A stretch of 64,000 bases of DNA from Chloroflexota bacterium. GTDB lineage: Bacteria > Chloroflexota > Limnocylindria > Limnocylindrales > CSP1-4. Below are positions 54,075 to 61,855 of this stretch, in pieces; within the stretch, counting starts at the first letter, position 1, and each line of letters opens with the position of its first letter. The DNA is taken from positions 124,001 to 188,000 of the forward strand of contig JAHBUZ010000004.1 in NCBI GenBank assembly GCA_019637815.1, in the 5' to 3' direction. The position numbers were made by a program, and so were the translations under genes. Under the pieces are notes generated by a model, which was not told the DNA's origin, did not search any database, and worked only from the letters and a program-made list of their open reading frames with translations.

Positions 54075-55523
54075 TCAGGCGGGTCGGAAGCCCTCGTGCT
54101 CGGGTGGTGCCTCGTGGCGGATCATGAGATGCCGCGTCACGGAGTACTCCAGCAGCGACTCCTGGCTCATCTCCTTGCCGAAGCCACTCCCCTTCACGCC
54201 ACCGTGCGGCGCCTCCGACGCGATGGGCAGGTGGTCGTTGACCCACGTCACGCCCACGTCCAGCCGATGGCTCACGCGCAGCGCGCGCGACACGTCACGT
54301 GTCCAGACCGATGACGCAAGGCCATACGGCGTGTCGTTGGCGAGCCGCACAGCGTCCGCCTCGTCCTCGAATGGGAGTGCCACGAGCACGGGGCCGAACA
54401 CCTCGCCCTGGACGATCTCGCTGTCCTGCGCCGCGCCCACGAGCAGGGTGGGCGGGTACCACGCCCCGGGGCCGTCCAGTGGCGCGCCGCCGGTGAGCGC
54501 CTCCGCCCCGGCGTCGCGAGCCCGGGCCACGAACCCGGCGACCGCATCCCGATGCTCGCCGGACACGAGCGGTCCGATGTCCGTCGTGGGGTCGTCCGGC
54601 GCGCCGACCCGGATGGCCGCCAGCTGCTCGCGGAGCGCATCGACGGCTTCGTCGAACCGGCCGCGCTGGATGTAGACGCGCGTCGCCGCCGTGCAGTCCT
54701 GGCCGCTGTTGTAGGTCGCGCCGAGCGCGACCGCGTGGGCCATCGCGGTGATGTCCGCGTCCTCGAACACGAGCGCCGGTGCCTTGCCACCCAGCTCCAG
54801 GGCGAGCCGCTTGACCCCGGTGACGGCACCCTCCATGACCCGTCGCCCGGTGGCCGTGGAGCCCGTCACGGTGACCATGTCCACGTCCGGATGACGGACC
54901 AGCGCCTCGCCCACGTCCACGCTGCCCGTGACGACGTTCAGCACCCCGGCCGGGACGCCCGCCTCCAGGGCGAGCCTCGCCAGCAGGAGCGTCGAACGCG
55001 GTGTCCGTGACGCGGGCTTGATGACCGCCGCGTTGCCCGCGCCGAGCGCCGGCCCGAGCTTCCAGACCGCCATGATGAACGGGAAGTTCCAGGGCGCGAT
55101 GGCACCCACCACGCCGATCGGCCGACGAAGCAGCAGGGAGGTGTAGCCCTTCGAGAGGACCCCGGCACCCGTGCCGTCCAGGGAGCGGGCGGCGCCCGCG
55201 AAGAAGCGCAGGTTGTCGATGGCGAACGGCAGCTCCCCGTCGTGCATCGTGGCCCACGGCTTCCCGCTGTCCTCCATCTCGAGGCGTGTCAGCTCGTCCG
55301 CATGCACCTCGCACAGGTCCGCGAGCCGGAGCAGCACGAGCGAGCGCTCACCGGGTGTCCGCTCGGCCCAGGCCGGCTGGGCGGCGCGTGCCGCCGCCAC
55401 GGCCCGGTCCACATCCCCGGCCGTGCCATCCACGACCTCCGCTACCGGCTGCTCCGTGGCCGGGTCGATGAGGACGCGCACTGGCCCAGACCCGCGCATC
55501 TCCTGCCCATCGATGATCACCAT
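54075..55523 (-). CDS. NAD(P)-dependent aldehyde dehydrogenase (aminobutyraldehyde-type)
   Basis: 482 aa, normal length. Catalytic Cys in NSGQDCTAATR (about 282-292), general base Glu in LALELGGKAPALV (about 251-263), the NAD-binding APWNFPFIMAVWKLGPAL, VTGSTATGRRVMEGA and the C-terminal GVTWVNDHLPIASEAPHGG. TPGERSLVLLRLADL and LTRLEMEDSGKP resemble gamma-aminobutyraldehyde dehydrogenases (PatD/PuuC-like), which would oxidise the aldehyde formed from putrescine; other omega-amino aldehydes are possible. GGAGGCGAG precedes ATG 55523. The start lies inside the last codons of vapC, so it is read from the toxin-antitoxin transcript. Confidence 0.88.
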   Translation of the reverse strand: MVIIDGQEMRGSGPVRVLIDPATEQPVAEVVDGTAGDVDRAVAAARAAQPAWAERTPGERSLVLLRLADLCEVHADELTRLEMEDSGKPWATMHDGELPFAIDNLRFFAGAARSLDGTGAGVLSKGYTSLLLRRPIGVVGAIAPWNFPFIMAVWKLGPALGAGNAAVIKPASRTPRSTLLLARLALEAGVPAGVLNVVTGSVDVGEALVRHPDVDMVTVTGSTATGRRVMEGAVTGVKRLALELGGKAPALVFEDADITAMAHAVALGATYNSGQDCTAATRVYIQRGRFDEAVDALREQLAAIRVGAPDDPTTDIGPLVSGEHRDAVAGFVARARDAGAEALTGGAPLDGPGAWYPPTLLVGAAQDSEIVQGEVFGPVLVALPFEDEADAVRLANDTPYGLASSVWTRDVSRALRVSHRLDVGVTWVNDHLPIASEAPHGGVKGSGFGKEMSQESLLEYSVTRHLMIRHEAPPEHEGFRPA

Positions 55524-55909
55524 CTCGCCTCCAGGTTCGATGCCATGGTCAGCCCGGGGATATCCGAGAAGTCGTCGACGTTGAGGGTCCACAAGGCGGC
55601 GCGTCGGCTGATGGCGTGCGCTGCGATGGCCAGATCCACCTCGCGGCCGCGTGGCCGACGGACGTCGCGATACAGACGCGCGGCCAGCCCAGCCTGCTCA
55701 GGCCCGAACGGCGGGGCCTCCTCGCTGGGAAAGAGCGCCTCCTGCACTGCCAGCTCCTCCGCCGAACGGGGGCCACGCCACCATTCGTAGAGCACCAGCG
55801 CCGGGACGACCAGTCGTTCACCATCCTCGATGAACCGCCGCATCCGGAGGGCGGAGCGCCTGGGTCCGACGAGGCTGTCGATGAGCGCCGACGTGTCGAC
55901 GACGATCAC
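55517..55909 (-). CDS. vapC: VapC-type PIN-domain toxin ribonuclease
   Basis: 130 aa. PIN core with acidic residues: MIVVDTSALIDSL (Asp5), VVPALVLYEWWRGPR (Glu at about 43), GREVDLAIAAHAI (Asp at about 93), and LWTLNVDDFSDIPGL (Asp at about 112-113). Acts as a metal-dependent, probably tRNA- or rRNA-cleaving ribonuclease neutralised by VapB. ATG 55909 overlaps the vapB stop as ATGA. Its last 7 nt overlap the aldehyde dehydrogenase start. Confidence 0.9.
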   Translation of the reverse strand: MIVVDTSALIDSLVGPRRSALRMRRFIEDGERLVVPALVLYEWWRGPRSAEELAVQEALFPSEEAPPFGPEQAGLAARLYRDVRRPRGREVDLAIAAHAISRRAALWTLNVDDFSDIPGLTMASNLEARW

Positions 55910-56202
55910 CTTGGATCGGACGGTGCGCTGACCCGTCCGCCACCTCGTCGTGCCCGCCGTACCGCTGCCAGCTCGCGATCGACGGTCCTCGCGCTACCCG
56001 TCGAGCGTGCCGCCATCATCTCGTCGAACACGCTCAGCTGACGTCGCCGCTCCGCTTCCGTCAGGCGCCCCACCCGCTCGGCATAGTCCAGGATCGCCTC
56101 CCGCACGACCTCGCTCTTGGGCTTGCCCAACGATTCCGCGGCTTCGCGGAGGCTGCGCGATGTCGCCGCGTCCAGGCTGAAGGTCATCTTGATCGTCGCC
56201 AT
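55906..56202 (-). CDS. vapB: VapB-type ribbon-helix-helix antitoxin
   Basis: 98 aa. RHH DNA-binding part MATIKMTFSLDAATSRSLREAAESLGKPKSEVVREAIL (first 38 residues, quoted in sections: KMTFSLDAATSRSLREAA, GKPKSEVVREAI) followed by a flexible toxin-wrapping region. ATG 56202 is chosen over the upstream start because TATGGT lies 6 nt before it (leaderless) and repeated TATGGTG motifs, likely operators, cover the upstream codons. Autoregulated with VapC, as usual for this type. Confidence 0.87.
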   Translation of the reverse strand: MATIKMTFSLDAATSRSLREAAESLGKPKSEVVREAILDYAERVGRLTEAERRRQLSVFDEMMAARSTGSARTVDRELAAVRRARRGGGRVSAPSDPR

Positions 56203-56222
56203 ACCATCACCATACCACCATA
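56203..56222 (-). promoter_or_regulatory. vapBC promoter/operator with repeated TATGGTG motif
   Basis: On the minus strand TATGGT occurs at 56209-56214 and 56217-56222, with GATGGT at 56203-56208. The copy nearest the gene serves as -10 box; all could bind VapB as half-sites. Confidence 0.55.
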
Positions 56223-56284
56223 CCGAGACCGCACCGGACGCCACGGGTGGTACGGGGTCGCAGACGCTCGTCCATGACGCGAGG

Positions 56285-57610
56285 TCAGGCCCGGGAGACG
56301 GTCCCCAAGCCCACTTGCTCGATGAGGTCCGCGGCGCGCGTCACGCCGTCTGCGGCTCGCACCCGCGCCGACTCTACGGCCAGCCGCTCCCGGAGTGCGG
56401 TGTCCCCGAGCAGCCGTTCGATGGCGCCGTGCATCTCCGCGTCCGTGAACGCATAGGTGGCCAGGCGCACGCCGAAGCCGGTCTCATCGACCCGCTGGGC
56501 GTTGTCGTACTGGTCCCAGAACAGCGGCAGCAGGATCATGGGCTTGCCGAAATGGAACGCCTCGGTGGTCGTGTTGTTGCCCCCGTGGGTGATGACCAGG
56601 TCCACCTGCGGGGCGATGGACGTCTGGGGCAGGAATTCCGCGCCCCACATGTTGGGCGCCAGCTCGTACTCCGCGTGCTGTGGTCCCTTGGACACGATGA
56701 ACCGATGTCGGGTGCGACCGAGCACGTCGACGAGGCGACGCATGAGCTCCACGTCCGCGCTGCCGAGCGACCCCAGCGAGAGGTAGATCAGTGCGCTGTC
56801 GGCGGGACGGTCCGCGACCTCCGGAGGCAGCTCGAAGGCCGCATCGGTGGTCCGCACGCTCGACTCCAGGCGGTGCCAGGAGTCGACCAGCGGGCGGGCG
56901 TCCGTGTAGTCGAGCGACTCGGGGTAGACGTACAGGTTCAGCTGGTCCGAGGTGTGGATGAACTCGAGATCCGGCAGGGCGGGCGCTCCCTGCGCCTGGA
57001 CCCAGGCATCGAAGTCCGTCCACATCGAGCGATGCGTGCGGTCGTACTCGGCCCGGAAGGTCGCCCACTCGGAGCGATCGGTGGCGGGCAGCCCGGAGTA
57101 GGCGGGCGCGATGTCCGGTCCCGGCACCTCCAGCGGGTTGCAGGACACGATGCGCACGAACGGTGCGCCGTGGGTCACGAGCGCCGGGAAACAGACCACG
57201 TTGTCCTCGACGATGACGTCCGGCGCCTGGCGCGCGAGGATGTCACGGAGCTGCGGCTCGCAGTACTTCGCGCCATCGATGAGCGCCTGCCACGTGGGCG
57301 CCATGAACGTGGAGAGTTGGTCGATGGTCGGCTTGCGGAACTCGGGCGCGGTCTCCCGGATGAAGTCCTTCCAGAACTGGCCCGCGTCCTGTTCGCCCTG
57401 GGGCTCGTCCGCGCTCGCCTCCGGCGGCGGCGCGAGGTCCACGAGGTCCTCCACGAAACCCATCGGCGCGAGCTTGCCCTTCCAGCTCGCCTCGGCGGCG
57501 AACACGACCCGGTGCCCCCGGTCTACGAGCTTGCGCCCGATGCCCACGCAGTTGTTGGTGGGGCCATAGGCCGATTCGGGCATGAACAGGACCGTGAGGG
57601 GCGAAGGCAT
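56285..57610 (-). CDS. UGT-like (MGT family) glycosyltransferase
   Basis: 441 aa, GT-B fold, GT1 type. N-terminal SPLTVLFMPESAYGPTNNCVGIGRKL and GHRVVFAAEASWKGKL, then LIYLSLGSLGSADVELMRRLVDVL (about 289-312) and the C-terminal donor-binding signature VDLVITHGGNNTTTEAFHFGKPMILLPLFWDQYDNAQRV (about 352-390; quoted for position only in parts: THGGNNTTTEAFHFGKP, LFWDQYDNAQRV). Transfers a nucleotide-activated sugar to a small lipophilic acceptor. AGGAGG precedes ATG 57610. No biosynthetic neighbours define the acceptor; it stands between two toxin-antitoxin loci. Confidence 0.85.
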   Translation of the reverse strand: MPSPLTVLFMPESAYGPTNNCVGIGRKLVDRGHRVVFAAEASWKGKLAPMGFVEDLVDLAPPPEASADEPQGEQDAGQFWKDFIRETAPEFRKPTIDQLSTFMAPTWQALIDGAKYCEPQLRDILARQAPDVIVEDNVVCFPALVTHGAPFVRIVSCNPLEVPGPDIAPAYSGLPATDRSEWATFRAEYDRTHRSMWTDFDAWVQAQGAPALPDLEFIHTSDQLNLYVYPESLDYTDARPLVDSWHRLESSVRTTDAAFELPPEVADRPADSALIYLSLGSLGSADVELMRRLVDVLGRTRHRFIVSKGPQHAEYELAPNMWGAEFLPQTSIAPQVDLVITHGGNNTTTEAFHFGKPMILLPLFWDQYDNAQRVDETGFGVRLATYAFTDAEMHGAIERLLGDTALRERLAVESARVRAADGVTRAADLIEQVGLGTVSRA

Positions 57611-57730
57611 GCGTCCTCCTGGATCGTGGCTGGGTCGGGTGTGCGGGCGGACCCGCCGCTGCATTCAATCGGGCGATGCGTGACGCGTCAAGTCGACTCG
57701 TGGACCGCCTGCGGCGCGCTCCCGGCGGGG

Positions 57731-58048
57731 TCAGCGTTCGACCGAGCCAGCTCCGATGGCCGTCTCCATCGGCGTGATCCGGGCGATGCGGGTCGTCGGG
57801 CGTGACCGAGCCAGGTCGTGCGCTGCCTGAAGGTTGACCCACAGCTCCGGGGTGGTATCGAGGGCCTGGGACAGGAGCCACGCCGTCTCGGGCGTCACGC
57901 CGCGCTTGCCACGGATGAGCTCGTTGATGCGCTGCACGGGCACACCGAGATGGGCGGCGAATGCCACCTGGGTGATGCCGAGCGGCCGCAGGAACTCCTC
58001 ACTCAAGATCACCCCTGGATGGGTGGGGATCCGCTGCTCCGGGATCAT
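57731..58048 (-). CDS. higA: HigA-family helix-turn-helix antitoxin
   Basis: 105 aa. IPTHPGVILSEEFLRPLGITQVAFAAHLGVPVQRINELIRGKRGVTPETAWLLSQAL, that is the HigA/VapI pattern (HPG..L.EEFL.P.G.TQ..A..LGV...R...), with the helix-turn-helix at about 28-48. ATG 58048 follows the higB stop after 15 nt. C-terminal TTRIARITPMETAI resembles usual HigA tails. Toxin gene first, antitoxin second, as in HigBA loci. Confidence 0.9.
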   Translation of the reverse strand: MIPEQRIPTHPGVILSEEFLRPLGITQVAFAAHLGVPVQRINELIRGKRGVTPETAWLLSQALDTTPELWVNLQAAHDLARSRPTTRIARITPMETAIGAGSVER

Positions 58049-58063
58049 CGGCTCACCTCCTGC

Positions 58064-58354
58064 CTAGTGATAGTCCACCAGCCGCACGTCGTGGGCATCA
58101 TCCCCGCTCCATCGGAAGACGATCCGCCACTGGTCGTTGACACGGATCGAGTGGAGCCCGTCCAGCTCGCCTCTGAGCCGTTCGAGGCGGTTGCCGGGCG
58201 GCGACCGAAGGTCACGGATCGCGGCGGCGGCATCGATCAGGTCCAGCCTGATGATCGCCGTCCTGAGCACATCCGGGGGCAGCCGGCGAACGCGGGCGGT
58301 CGATCTCCCGTGAAAGAGATCCTCGGCGACAGCATCACCGAATGAGGCGATCAT
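58064..58354 (-). CDS. higB: HigB/RelE-type mRNA interferase toxin
   Basis: 96 aa. MIASFGDAVAEDLFHGRSTARVRRLPPDV, LDLIDAAAAIRDLRSPPGNRLERL and the C-terminal HSIRVNDQWRIVFRWSGDDAHDVRLVDYH match the HigB ('RelE-like, plasmid killer') fold. The conserved strand with Asn/Trp/Arg (RVNDQWRIVFRW) and the final Asp-Tyr-His are present. Probably cleaves mRNA on the ribosome. TAAGAT lies about 30 nt upstream, beside direct GGTT-containing repeats that may be the HigA operator. Confidence 0.9.
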   Translation of the reverse strand: MIASFGDAVAEDLFHGRSTARVRRLPPDVLRTAIIRLDLIDAAAAIRDLRSPPGNRLERLRGELDGLHSIRVNDQWRIVFRWSGDDAHDVRLVDYH

Positions 58355-58599
58355 CGAACCCGGACCACGTGGATCTTATCGGTTTCCCGGTTACCATGCA
58401 ACACCTGCGAGGGGCCCCACCCTGGGTCGGGACTCCGGGCAGTCACGCCCGATGCGCGCACGATATCGGCGCACTCTTGCCCGCCGATCACTCGGGGATC
58501 GTGGAAGACCGAATGCAACGGATCGCTCGGGCCGTCCGAAGGTGGATCGAGGCCTCTACCTGCGCACGTTCAGCCACAGACTCGTCTACGCACGACGTT

Positions 58600-58605
58600 C
58601 ATACT
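58600..58605 (+). promoter_or_regulatory. -10 element of a leaderless orphan antitoxin
   Basis: CATACT, 6 nt before ATG 58612; no Shine-Dalgarno. The 257-nt spacer before it (58355-58611) shows no other gene. Confidence 0.55.
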
Positions 58606-58611
58606 CTGGGT

Positions 58612-58851
58612 ATGAAGACCGCCATCGCCGTCCCGGATGAGGTCTTCTGGGCCGCTGAACGGCTTGCCCGATCGTCCGGTCGCTCCCGGAGCGAGCTGTA
58701 CAGCGCTGCGGTCCGGGAGTACATCGTCCGCAACGCGCCCGACCTGATCGCGGCGGATATGGACGCCCTCGTCACGGAGTCGGTCCGGGTCCGGATCGAC
58801 CCCTTCGTGAACGAGGCCAGCCGGCGCATCCTCGAGGCGACCGAGTGGTGA
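58612..58851 (+). CDS. orphan ribbon-helix-helix antitoxin (MazE/CopG-like)
   Basis: 79 aa. MKTAIAVPDEVFWAAERLARSSGRSRSELYSAAVREYI is an RHH pattern (FWAAERLA, SRSELYSAAVREY), followed by a 40-residue tail (LIAADMDALVTESVRVRID, EASRRILEATEW). Usually followed at once by a MazF toxin. Here GTG overlaps the stop (GTGGTGACC) and only ten codons follow before TGA, so the toxin is missing or was lost. It might protect against a MazF/VapC encoded elsewhere. Confidence 0.75.
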   Translation: MKTAIAVPDEVFWAAERLARSSGRSRSELYSAAVREYIVRNAPDLIAADMDALVTESVRVRIDPFVNEASRRILEATEW

Positions 58852-58977
58852 CCGCCCAGGATCGCGGCTCGTCTCCCTGACTGGAGCACGCGCTGGCGCC
58901 ACCAGCGCAGGGCTCACTCTGTCCCGGCGATGGCCCGCCTGACGACCCTCAGTACCGACGGATCCCAGGAAGCCCGG

Positions 58978-60075
58978 TCACTCGGAGGGCAGGACGACCG
59001 CACGCGCTGGGTCCCAGGTCAGCCCCACGGTCGCGCCGCGCTCCAGCCGCGTGGCGCCGGCCTGGGTCACGAGCACTGGCGTCTCATAGCCGGAGACCCC
59101 CACCGCGATCGTCGACGCACCACCAAGGAACTGGGTCTCGATGACCTCGCCCGTCAGGATCCGAGGTGCCCCCTCCCCCACGAGGGCGATGTGCTCCGGC
59201 CGGATGCCGAGCCACGCCGCCGTGCCGACCGCCAGCTCGCTCTCCGCCGTCGGCAGCACGCCCAAGCCTGCCACCTCCAGTCCACCGGGCGCGATCGTGC
59301 CCGGGAACAGGTCGTTGTTGCCGATGAAGCGCGCCACGAACAGGCTCCGCGGTCGCTCGTAGAGCATCACGGGTCGGTCCACCTGCTCGATCCGACCGCG
59401 CTGGAACACGGCGATGCGGTCGGCCATGGACATCGCCTCCTCCTGGTCGTGCGTCACGACCACGAACGTGATGCCCACCTCGTGCTGGAGGCGCTTCAGC
59501 TCCAGCTGCATCTCGCCCCGGACCTTGCGGTCGAGCGCGGAGAGCGGCTCGTCGAGCAGCAGCAGCCGGGGACGCTTCACGATCGCGCGCGCCAGCGCCA
59601 CCCGCTGTCGTTGGCCACCGGACAGCTGCGACGGGCGCCGTCGCGCGGTCTCGCTGATGCCCACGACCCGCAGCACCTCCGCGACGCGCGCCTGGACCTC
59701 GTCCTTCGGCAGGCCCTCCCGCTCGAGGCCGTACGCCACGTTCCGCTCCACGGACATGTGCGGGAACAGCGCGTACGACTGGAACATGAGATTGACCGGT
59801 CGCCGCTCCGGCGGCAGCGCCAGCAGGTCCGCGCCGCCGAGGGTGACGCTGCCGGTATCGGGATGCTCGAAGCCCGCGAGGATGCGCAGCAGCGTGGTCT
59901 TGCCACAGCCGGACGGGCCGAGCAGTGCGAAGAACTCGTTCTGGCGGATGTCCAGCGATACGTCCACGAGCGCGCGCACGTCACCGAACGAGCGGCTGAC
60001 GCTGCGGACGGCGAGGAGCGGGGCGTCGTCCGGGGTCGGGGGCGCGCCCGTCGCGTCGTGCACTGGATCGGTCAT
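58978..60075 (-). CDS. potA: spermidine/putrescine ABC transporter ATP-binding protein
   Basis: 365 aa. Walker A GPSGCGKTTLLR (about 53-64), Q-loop LMFQSYALFPHMSV, signature LSGGQRQRVALARAI (about 149-163), Walker B LLLLDEPLSALD, H-loop VVTHDQEEA, and a TOBE domain (about 280-355) with WLGIRPEHIAL. The sequence order (LEREGLPKDEVQARVAEVLRVVGI, RFIGNNDLFPGTI) is PotA-type. ATG 60075 overlaps the potC-like stop as ATGA. Energises import of polyamines. Confidence 0.9.
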   Translation of the reverse strand: MTDPVHDATGAPPTPDDAPLLAVRSVSRSFGDVRALVDVSLDIRQNEFFALLGPSGCGKTTLLRILAGFEHPDTGSVTLGGADLLALPPERRPVNLMFQSYALFPHMSVERNVAYGLEREGLPKDEVQARVAEVLRVVGISETARRRPSQLSGGQRQRVALARAIVKRPRLLLLDEPLSALDRKVRGEMQLELKRLQHEVGITFVVVTHDQEEAMSMADRIAVFQRGRIEQVDRPVMLYERPRSLFVARFIGNNDLFPGTIAPGGLEVAGLGVLPTAESELAVGTAAWLGIRPEHIALVGEGAPRILTGEVIETQFLGGASTIAVGVSGYETPVLVTQAGATRLERGATVGLTWDPARAVVLPSE

Positions 60076-60950
60076 GTGTCCGCGTCCCTCCCGCCGAGCC
60101 CCGTCAGCCGCTGCGCCACGAGGACCGTCACGATGCTCACCAGCAACAGGATGGCACCCAGGGCGTTCACCTCGGGCGTGATGCCGAATCGCACCAGGGA
60201 GTAGATGACGATGGGCAGCGTCGGCGTGGCCGGTCCATCGGTGAAGAAGGCGATGACGAACTCATCGAGCGAGAGCGTGAACGTGAGCAGCCCGCCCGCG
60301 ATGATGGCCGGCATGACCCCCGGGATGGTGATGCGCCAGAAGGTCTGGAGCGCGCTCGCGCCCAGGTCCCGGGACGCCTCTTCCAGCGCGGGGTCGAGAT
60401 GGCCGAGGCGCGCCCGGACGGTGGCCGTCACGAGCGCCGTGCCGAACACCACGTGCGCCAACAGCACGGAGTGGAGGCCCAGGCTGAAGCCCAGGGTCAC
60501 GTAGAGCGTCAGCAGGCCCATGGCCATCACGATGTCCGGCGCGACCGCGGGCCCGAGCGCGAACGCGTCCAGCAGACCCGACCGGACATAGCGCGCGAGC
60601 CCGATGGCGAGGAGCGTACCCAGGACGATGGACAGCGCGGTGGCACCGGCCGCCACGACCAGGGTGTTGCCGAGCGCCCCGAGGATCACCTGGTCAGCGG
60701 CGAGCTCCCCGAACCAGCGGGTGCTGAAGCCGCTCCAGCGATATGCGCTCCCGGTCTCGTTGAAGGCCATCACGACCACGACCGCGATGGGCGTGTACAG
60801 GAACACGAGCACCCCGGCGAGGACGAGCATCGGCCAGCGAGCGGGCCGGGCCCAGCGGCGGCGACCGGCAGGCATCATGGCCGCGCCGGTCCCCTCGTCG
60901 CCCGCGCCACCGCCGGTCCGCTCGGCAGCCACCGACAGCGACTCAGTCAT
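60072..60950 (-). CDS. potC: spermidine/putrescine ABC transporter permease PotC
   Basis: 292 aa, N-terminal cytoplasmic extension of about 35 residues (GGGAGDEGTGAAMMPAGRRR), then six helices. FLYTPIAVVVVMAFNETG, YRWSGFSTRWFGELAADQVILGALGNTL and the EAA loop EASRDLGASALQTFWRITIPGVMPAI (about 194-219) are typical PotC; C-terminus GLGGRDADT. Overlaps potB by 8 nt. A second, truncated PotC C-terminus lies at 30773. Confidence 0.9.
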   Translation of the reverse strand: MTESLSVAAERTGGGAGDEGTGAAMMPAGRRRWARPARWPMLVLAGVLVFLYTPIAVVVVMAFNETGSAYRWSGFSTRWFGELAADQVILGALGNTLVVAAGATALSIVLGTLLAIGLARYVRSGLLDAFALGPAVAPDIVMAMGLLTLYVTLGFSLGLHSVLLAHVVFGTALVTATVRARLGHLDPALEEASRDLGASALQTFWRITIPGVMPAIIAGGLLTFTLSLDEFVIAFFTDGPATPTLPIVIYSLVRFGITPEVNALGAILLLVSIVTVLVAQRLTGLGGRDADT

Positions 60951-61830
60951 GGGACACCGGGGCGTACCGTCGCGACAGCCGCGACTGGAGGATGAGCAGC
61001 ACCAGCAGGATGCCCAGGATGGACAGGGCGAGCACGGACGCCAGCGGCCAGTTGCGGGTCTTGAGGAACTGGTCCCGGATGAGGTTGCCGATCATCACGG
61101 TCTTGCCACCGCCCAGGAGCTCCGGGATCACGAAGTTGCCGAGGCTGGGCACGAACACGAAGATCGCGCCGACCAGCGCCCCCGGCAGGGTCATGGGCAG
61201 GGTGACGGTGAGGAACACCCGGGCACGACTCGCGCCGAGGTCACGCGCCGCCTCCCGGAGCTCCGGGTCCAGCCGGTCGATGGCCACGTACAGCGGCAGG
61301 ATCATGAGCGGCAGATACGCGTACAGCAGCCCCGCGATGACGGCGCCCGGCGTGTACAGCAGCTGGAGCGGCGACTCGATGAGCCCCACCCCCTGGAGCA
61401 CGCCCGAGATCGGGCCCTCCGTGTTGAGCAGCACGATCCAGGCATAGGTCCGCACCAGGAAGTTGGTCCAGAACGGGAGCACGACGAGGATCAGGACCAC
61501 CAGTCGCCAGCGGGGTGGCAGCCGGGCGATCGCCCACGCGGTGGGATAGCCGATGAGCACGGCCAGCAGCGTCGTGATACCGGCGATGACGACCGAGGTC
61601 GCGAGGACCCGCAGGTAGAGCGGGTCGAGGGCCCGCTCGAAGCTCGCGAACGTCACCTCCCAGCGCAGCTGGCCGAACCGGTTCGATTCCAGGAACGAGA
61701 TGCCGACGATGGCGGCGATGGGCAGCAGGAACAGGACCGTCAGGTACAGCAACCCGGGTCCCAGGAGCAGCAGCCGCCCCATGCGGTCCGACCGCCCCGG
61801 GGGTACCGGCGCGGTCGGGTCCGAGGTCAT
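60943..61830 (-). CDS. potB: spermidine/putrescine ABC transporter permease PotB
   Basis: 295 aa. LLLGPGLLYLTVLFLLPIAAIVGISFL is the first helix; the EAA-type loop ELREAARDLGASRARVFLTVTLPMTLPG (about 188-215) and RWRLVVLILVVLPFWTNFLVRTYAWIVLL (PotB-specific) follow. The end LLVLLILQSRLSRRYAPVSHD is normal. Starts 25 nt after the potD stop. Confidence 0.9.
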   Translation of the reverse strand: MTSDPTAPVPPGRSDRMGRLLLLGPGLLYLTVLFLLPIAAIVGISFLESNRFGQLRWEVTFASFERALDPLYLRVLATSVVIAGITTLLAVLIGYPTAWAIARLPPRWRLVVLILVVLPFWTNFLVRTYAWIVLLNTEGPISGVLQGVGLIESPLQLLYTPGAVIAGLLYAYLPLMILPLYVAIDRLDPELREAARDLGASRARVFLTVTLPMTLPGALVGAIFVFVPSLGNFVIPELLGGGKTVMIGNLIRDQFLKTRNWPLASVLALSILGILLVLLILQSRLSRRYAPVSHD

Positions 61831-61855
61831 GGACAGGCTCGACGACGAGCCCGGG

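Noticed and set aside
58852..58977. MazF-like toxin partner of the orphan antitoxin
   Set aside because: Only a ten-codon frame follows; no MazF motif is visible in any frame before potA.
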